From: Pseudarthrobacter naphthalenicus
Lineage (GTDB): Bacteria > Actinomycetota > Actinomycetes > Actinomycetales > Micrococcaceae
Direction of reading: 5' to 3'
DNA: 64,000 bases
NCBI RefSeq assembly: GCF_029076445.1
Contig: NZ_JARESG010000016.1
Location: forward strand, 40,250 to 104,249
Shown piece after piece: positions 60,072 through 64,000 of this stretch. Under the pieces are notes generated by a model. The model searched no databases. It saw only the letters and a list, made by a program, of their open reading frames with translations, and was not told the origin of the DNA. How positions within the stretch are numbered: position 1 is the stretch's first letter; every line of letters begins with the position of its first letter. The position numbers were made by a program, and so were the translations under genes.

Positions 60072-61907
60072 ATGGTACCGGAAGCCGATTCCGCGTCAAC
60101 ACATGCCGTTCAGGGTGTCGCGCGTCAAGTCAGGCCCGAACAGGCCTGGGTTCTTGCCCCCCTGATTGCTGGACAGCCCACTTATAGGACAGGTCGTTGG
60201 ATCGGTACACGCTTCCAGTACCCCCGCCCCAAGACCCTTCCCAGAATTACTGCGGCTCTCCCGACACGGCCGGCGGCCGTCATGGTCCACGGCACGGACG
60301 GCAGCGTGGCCACCCTGTGCCTTGACCTCGATACCTCCAAGGCGCACAAAGCTGTCCTGGAAGAGGACATCGCCCAAATCCGACGCCTACTTAGCGGCAG
60401 CGGGTTGCGCTGGGTTGAGGACTTCTCCCCCAGCGGTGGGCGCCACGTGTACATCCCTCTCCGAGAACGATTGAGTGCCTCCGAGGCACGGGAGCTCGTT
60501 GAAGCCCTCGCCCTTACAGCAGCCAGTCTCGATCCCAGCCCCCACCAGAACATCACGGACGGATGCATCCGCGTCCCCGGAAGCATCCACAAGTCTGGTG
60601 GCTACCAGATACTGGTCACTCCCCTCAGTGAGGCCTACGACATCATGCGCCGCCGCAACGGCTCTGATGCTATCGCTCGACTTCAAGCAGCGCTGATGCC
60701 GGAGCTGCGCCGGCAGAAGGAACTCGCAGCACGAAGAGCCAAGGCCGCCGCCCGTACTCCCCATTCTGTTCCCGCGCCTCGGCCGGGAGCAGAACTTCCG
60801 CTGCGCCGAGTGGCCCGTACCGGTCTCTACGACACTGCACGGTACAAGAGCCCTTCAGAGGCCCGCATGGCCGTCCTGAACCACTTCAGCGCCTGCGGTT
60901 GGACCCGCGAGCACGTACAAAACGAACTCACCGGCCAGTTCCCCGGGCTAGCCGCCCTATATGGCACACCTGCTAACCAGGAACGGCTCCTAAGTACCGA
61001 ATGGGCCAAGGCCCAGGCCTACGCCTCCAGCGGGTCCGACCAAAACGCTCGGACCCGCAAAGCCGGGGAAAAAGATGTACTTATTAACAACACAAGCCCC
61101 ACAAGACTCACAGGGGGGGCAATCAAACCCAGCTCTGCAGCAATCCATCAGCTCGTGAACGACCTGGAAAATATCCTCTACGCGGTGCTCGATCACCGCT
61201 TGCAAGCCCGTGGCCGCGAAGGCCTTAGCCTTCGTCTTCTGATCCGGGGACTCTTGGGCTACATGCGGGCCAAGGAAACCGACATCGTTGACGTTGGCTG
61301 CCGCACACTTGCTGTGGCAATGGGAAAACACCACGTCACCATCGCGAGACTCCTGCCTGTTCTGGCAAAAGCATCAGACGGGATCCTGACCAAGGTTGCA
61401 GATGCCCGCCACAAAGCCGCCGATGTCTATCTGATCCAGTTACCTGAGCATTACCAGCAGCAGGCCCGCGAACTCACGTGGCGGCGGGGGAAAATCCATG
61501 CCATTCGGCCTGTATTCCGCGCGCTCGGCGATGCTGCTGCCCTCGTATACGAAGCCATCGAACGAGGTCGCCGCTCCCCCACCACGGCAGAAATCGTGAG
61601 AACCACCGGAATCAGTCGTAACGCCATCACAAAAGCACTTGCCGACATGGAGGCCCTAGCCATGATCAGGCGCGACGAAGGCCGTTGGAAGACCACTTCA
61701 GTCAATCTGCGTGATCTCGCGACACGGCTGGGCGTGCAGGACGATTACCAAGCACATATCAGCCGGAATCGGCGCGAACGAGCTGCCTGGCACGCTTACC
61801 TCGACCGCTTCCTCGACGCTCGAATGATGGAAACGGACCTGTACGACTACGAACGAGAAGAACACTGGATACCACCCGACGACGCAGCGTTGTGGTTGGC
61901 AGCTTAA
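60072..61907 (+). CDS. Replication initiator with primase (AEP-like) domain
   Basis: 611 residues from ATG 60072; TTG 60063 is nearer the AAAGGAAGG site, and GTG 60027 lies inside an inverted repeat. The N-terminal primase-polymerase-like domain has 'ATLCLDLDTSKA' (metal Asp pair), 'EDFSPSGGRHVYIPL' (SxH) and 'GCIRVPGSIHKSGGYQIL'. The middle and C-terminal parts contain helix-turn-helix segments ('TTAEIVRTTGISRNAITKALADMEALAMIRRD'). This is the RepA-primase type of actinobacterial plasmids. The iteron region lies directly downstream, before parA. Confidence 0.82.
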   Translation: MVPEADSASTHAVQGVARQVRPEQAWVLAPLIAGQPTYRTGRWIGTRFQYPRPKTLPRITAALPTRPAAVMVHGTDGSVATLCLDLDTSKAHKAVLEEDIAQIRRLLSGSGLRWVEDFSPSGGRHVYIPLRERLSASEARELVEALALTAASLDPSPHQNITDGCIRVPGSIHKSGGYQILVTPLSEAYDIMRRRNGSDAIARLQAALMPELRRQKELAARRAKAAARTPHSVPAPRPGAELPLRRVARTGLYDTARYKSPSEARMAVLNHFSACGWTREHVQNELTGQFPGLAALYGTPANQERLLSTEWAKAQAYASSGSDQNARTRKAGEKDVLINNTSPTRLTGGAIKPSSAAIHQLVNDLENILYAVLDHRLQARGREGLSLRLLIRGLLGYMRAKETDIVDVGCRTLAVAMGKHHVTIARLLPVLAKASDGILTKVADARHKAADVYLIQLPEHYQQQARELTWRRGKIHAIRPVFRALGDAAALVYEAIERGRRSPTTAEIVRTTGISRNAITKALADMEALAMIRRDEGRWKTTSVNLRDLATRLGVQDDYQAHISRNRRERAAWHAYLDRFLDARMMETDLYDYEREEHWIPPDDAALWLAA

Positions 61908-62071
61908 ACCGACTTTGCACGCCCTTGTGCTGTAGGTTTTGCCCTCGGCACTCGCCCAGGCGGCATTCACTGCAGCAGCGATTAGGGAAGAAGCTTGCAT
62001 ACGTGTGTTGGTCAGGGCGGCGGGTCTGGTTCCGTGAGCTGACCCTTAGTCACTGGTCGACGTATTTACAA
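61908..62071. other. Spacer between rep and the repeats
   Basis: About 160 bases without gene or repeat that I can recognise. Confidence 0.35.
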
Positions 62072-62315
62072 GTGAACCCAGTGTTGTTGGTGAACCCGGC
62101 GAACTCATGAAGGCTTGTTTTGCCCGATTCGGTTGCTTCAACGGATTCACAAGTGAAAAAAGAGAAAACACACAAGCAGTCGTTAAAGGTGAACCCGGTG
62201 AACCCGGTGAACCAAGCGTAGTTGGCGAACCCGGTGAACCCGGCGAACTCATGAAGGCTTGTTTTGCCCGGTTCGCTTGTATCAATGGGTTCACAAGTGA
62301 AAAAAGAAAAGACAC
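62072..62315. repeat. Iteron cluster and 83-bp direct repeats, candidate origin or partition site
   Basis: At least eight copies of GTGAACCCG or one-base variants at 62072, 62090, 62188, 62197, 62206, 62224, 62233 and 62242, several at a strict nine-base period. In addition an 83-base block at 62089-62171 recurs at 62233-62315 (144 bases apart) with few changes, including GGTGAACCCGGCGAACTCATG and a 3' AT-rich end (AAGTGAAAAAAGA). Inverted matches (GGGTTCAC, GGATTCAC) face the iterons. It lies between rep and parA. Confidence 0.8.
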
Positions 62316-62384
62316 GTAAGCAAGCTTCCCAAGGGAAGCCGGTGTTGTTGGCTACGCTGGAATCACTTTGGAAGGGGAAACTTG

Positions 62385-63299
62385 ATGAAACTCGATCTGG
62401 ACCGCGGTGCCCTTAGCCGCGTAATCGCGGTAATCAACGGCAAGGGCGGGGTCTTCAAGACGAGCCTGGTGGCCAATGTAGGGGGACTACTGGCTGAGGG
62501 CGGATCGCGTGTGCTCCTCGTGGATCTTGACCCTCAGGGCAATCTTGCTGAGGACCTCGGGTATGCGGACCAAGGCGACGGTGGTAGAAGCCTGGCGGCC
62601 TCGCTGTGCTTTGGGGGAGAGCCCGACCTGCTACTGGGTGTTCGACCCAACTTGGACGTCATCGCCGGAGGCCCTCACCTCGACGACGCTGCCGCATTCC
62701 TTGGAGCTAAGGCCCAGAAGGACCGTGATGCTGCACAGCTAGCCTTGGCTAAACTGCTTGCCAGTGTCGCGGGGGAGTACGACTTGGTCTTGCTCGACTG
62801 CCCGCCAGGGAACGAGCCGCTACAGGCGGCAGCGGTGGCCGCTGCACGGTATGCGGTGGTGCCGTTGAAGACTGATATGTCTAGCCGAAAGGGTGTTGCT
62901 GCAGTCGCGGCACGCATGGACAGCGTTGTCGGACTCAACCCATCTTTGGACCTACTGGGTGTCGTTTTAGTCGGGACCGGCACCAATTCCAAGCAGGTCC
63001 ACAAAGTCACTCGCGATCACCTCACAGCGGATTTTGGTACAGACGAAGTGCTGTTTCCGATGTCCATTCGTCACGCAGAGGCAACTGCCCAGGCGTGCCG
63101 TGAGCGTGGATTGCTGGCCCACGAGCTAGAACGTGAACTTAGCAAGGGTCCCAAGTGGTGGGAGGTCCTGCGCGGGGAAGCGAAAGCCGGGAACGCGGGG
63201 CCAAAGTCTGCTTCCAGCGTGGCCGAGGACCTCCATGCAGTCGCCATGGAAGTAACACGACGCATCGCCGTCGCAGAGTCTCAGGAGATCAACGCATGA
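62385..63299 (+). CDS. parA: ParA-type partition ATPase
   Basis: 304 residues from ATG 62385, preceded by GGAAGGGG. Deviant Walker A 'AVINGKGGVFKTSLVANV' (signature Lys and P-loop Lys), Walker A' 'VLLVDLDPQGNLAEDLG', Walker B 'YDLVLLDCPPGNEPL', and 'VPLKTDMSSRKGV'. No N-terminal DNA-binding extension, as in type Ib ParA. It pairs with the overlapping small gene downstream (centromere-binding) and the repeats upstream (site) as a complete partition system. Confidence 0.9.
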   Translation: MKLDLDRGALSRVIAVINGKGGVFKTSLVANVGGLLAEGGSRVLLVDLDPQGNLAEDLGYADQGDGGRSLAASLCFGGEPDLLLGVRPNLDVIAGGPHLDDAAAFLGAKAQKDRDAAQLALAKLLASVAGEYDLVLLDCPPGNEPLQAAAVAAARYAVVPLKTDMSSRKGVAAVAARMDSVVGLNPSLDLLGVVLVGTGTNSKQVHKVTRDHLTADFGTDEVLFPMSIRHAEATAQACRERGLLAHELERELSKGPKWWEVLRGEAKAGNAGPKSASSVAEDLHAVAMEVTRRIAVAESQEINA

Positions 63300-63664
63300 G
63301 CGCAGAGCCCACATCGAGCCGACCCGCGCTAGGCCTGCCCCCGCGGCGCACCGCCGCACCCGTAGCAGAGGCCCCCCTCGCAAGGATGCTCCCCGGGCAC
63401 CGGCCTGAGACGCCGAAGAAGGCAGACCCTAAGGACACCGAAACGGCGAATATGACGGTAAGCATCCCCGCTGCGCTTCGCAATCGGGCGCGCGCTGCGT
63501 ACAGGGCGACCAGCTACGCCGAAGGGGATAACACGTGGAGTCACTTCGTGGCGAAAGCGATCGAAGCAGAGACGGCACGTCGCGAAGCCGAGCACAATGG
63601 GGGAGCGATGTACCCGTCGTGGGGCGAAAACCTTCCAGGGGGCCGCCGGCTCAAGGACAGCTGA
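63296..63664 (+). CDS. Small centromere-binding (ParB-like) protein
   Basis: 122 residues, start overlapping the parA stop (ATGA). A Pro/Arg-rich disordered N-terminus (1-48) precedes a compact domain 'MTVSIPAALRNRARAAYRATSYAEGDNTWSHFVAKAIEAETARREAEHN', which looks like a ribbon-helix-helix (beta strand 'MTVSIP', two helices). This is the usual partner of type Ib ParA and should bind the upstream repeats. Confidence 0.78.
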   Translation: MSAEPTSSRPALGLPPRRTAAPVAEAPLARMLPGHRPETPKKADPKDTETANMTVSIPAALRNRARAAYRATSYAEGDNTWSHFVAKAIEAETARREAEHNGGAMYPSWGENLPGGRRLKDS

Positions 63665-64000
63665 AGCAGCGCAGCCGGTTCAGCCATCGCCGGTGCTGTA
63701 CCCACGGCTGAGCGCGAGTGCCGTCCGCTCTCCCTAAAAGCCGTAGAGGCACCGGCGTGCATTGAACGCGTCCCGACCGCCTTCCAGCAGTTCCTCCACC
63801 ATCATTCGTACGGGCACATCGGTAACCCCACGTCACGTGTGCCCAGTACTGCTCGCGACGTCAAAAACGGTCGATATCTCTAGTCCGTCTCTGTCGGTGC
63901 CCAAGTGGCGCGGTGCATCCGTTGTGGAAAGTGTCCACGACGGATCTCGGACGGGACTCCTCCTCAGAGGAAAACACGGAAAATCGTGACCGACTCGAGA
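63665..64000. other. Right end of window, no gene recognised
   Basis: About 335 bases without a supportable gene; short open frames only. Confidence 0.4.

Noticed and set aside
62072..62315. CRISPR-like array
   Set aside because: Repeat units of 9 bases at 9-base period and one 83-bp duplication do not give regular repeat-spacer alternation, and no cas genes are present.
62046..62319. Collagen-like open frames (GEPGEP and GSPGSP repeats) on both strands
   Set aside because: They are translations of the nine-base iterons and the 83-bp repeat; no ribosome site, and both strands show the same artefact.
1..64000. tRNA, rRNA or relaxase genes
   Set aside because: I looked for cloverleaf ends, rRNA-like blocks and relaxase His triads and found none that I could support.

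Overview
The window reads as part of a large conjugative plasmid, or an integrated plasmid-like region, from a high-GC actinobacterium. Micrococcaceae such as Arthrobacter or Pseudarthrobacter is my best guess. The reasons are a mycothiol-dependent maleylpyruvate isomerase, leaderless actinobacterial-style promoters, c-di-AMP (ydaO-type) riboswitches in front of peptidoglycan hydrolase genes, and an actinobacterial transfer cluster containing an SCO6880-family protein. The genus is inferred from protein style, not from any marker gene.

Layout. 1-2.3 kb holds the end of an aromatic-acid (gentisate-type) pathway and an isochorismatase-like hydrolase. 2.4-3.2 kb is non-coding sequence with hairpins, repeats shared with 43-47.6 kb, and a wrecked DUF4913 gene. 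3.2-5.7 kb encodes a polysaccharide deacetylase/glycosyltransferase fusion. 6.2-41.1 kb is a long metal island. It carries five ArsR-type sensors and one MerR-type sensor, two intact P1B-type ATPases plus the stub of a third, a CDF exporter, a ZIP transporter, CopC and YcnI copper proteins, a CopD-CtaG fusion, an Acr3/BASS-type transporter and a Mer-like membrane protein. Interleaved with these are spare copies of envelope and respiratory assembly genes (SURF1, two CtaG, CcdA, a TlpA-like lipoprotein, CcsB, LspA, DsbA-like) and peptidoglycan hydrolases under c-di-AMP riboswitches. Much of the island is decaying: there are pseudogenes of lspA, DinB, a GNAT, a lipoprotein, KfrA, NlpC and others. 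An iron-box-preceded A-PCP-acyltransferase megaprotein sits at 31.2-33.9 kb.

41.1-43.1 kb is a mobile-element patch (truncated resolvase, intact IS110-family element). 43.4-47.1 kb is a solitary YobI-like transmembrane P-loop NTPase of visibly lower GC, a candidate defence gene. It lies between two repeat sequences that are found side by side, without the gene, at 2.5-2.7 kb. 47.7-59.0 kb is a single minus-strand type IV secretion/conjugation operon: DUF4913, coupling protein, VirB4-like ATPase, SCO6880, TrbL/VirB6, VirB8-like, VirB2-like, DUF6668, MinD-like, lipoprotein, VirB1-like hydrolase. No relaxase is visible. 59.3-63.7 kb is the replication and maintenance region: a winged-helix regulator with a dyad in the shared promoter region, a primase-type Rep protein, an iteron-rich origin candidate with 83-bp direct repeats, and a ParA/ParB-like pair.

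How the parts fit. The metal sensors repress adjacent efflux genes. The envelope genes may keep extracytoplasmic redox, heme-copper oxidase and lipoprotein maturation working under metal stress (inference). The 47-64 kb block supplies transfer, replication and segregation.
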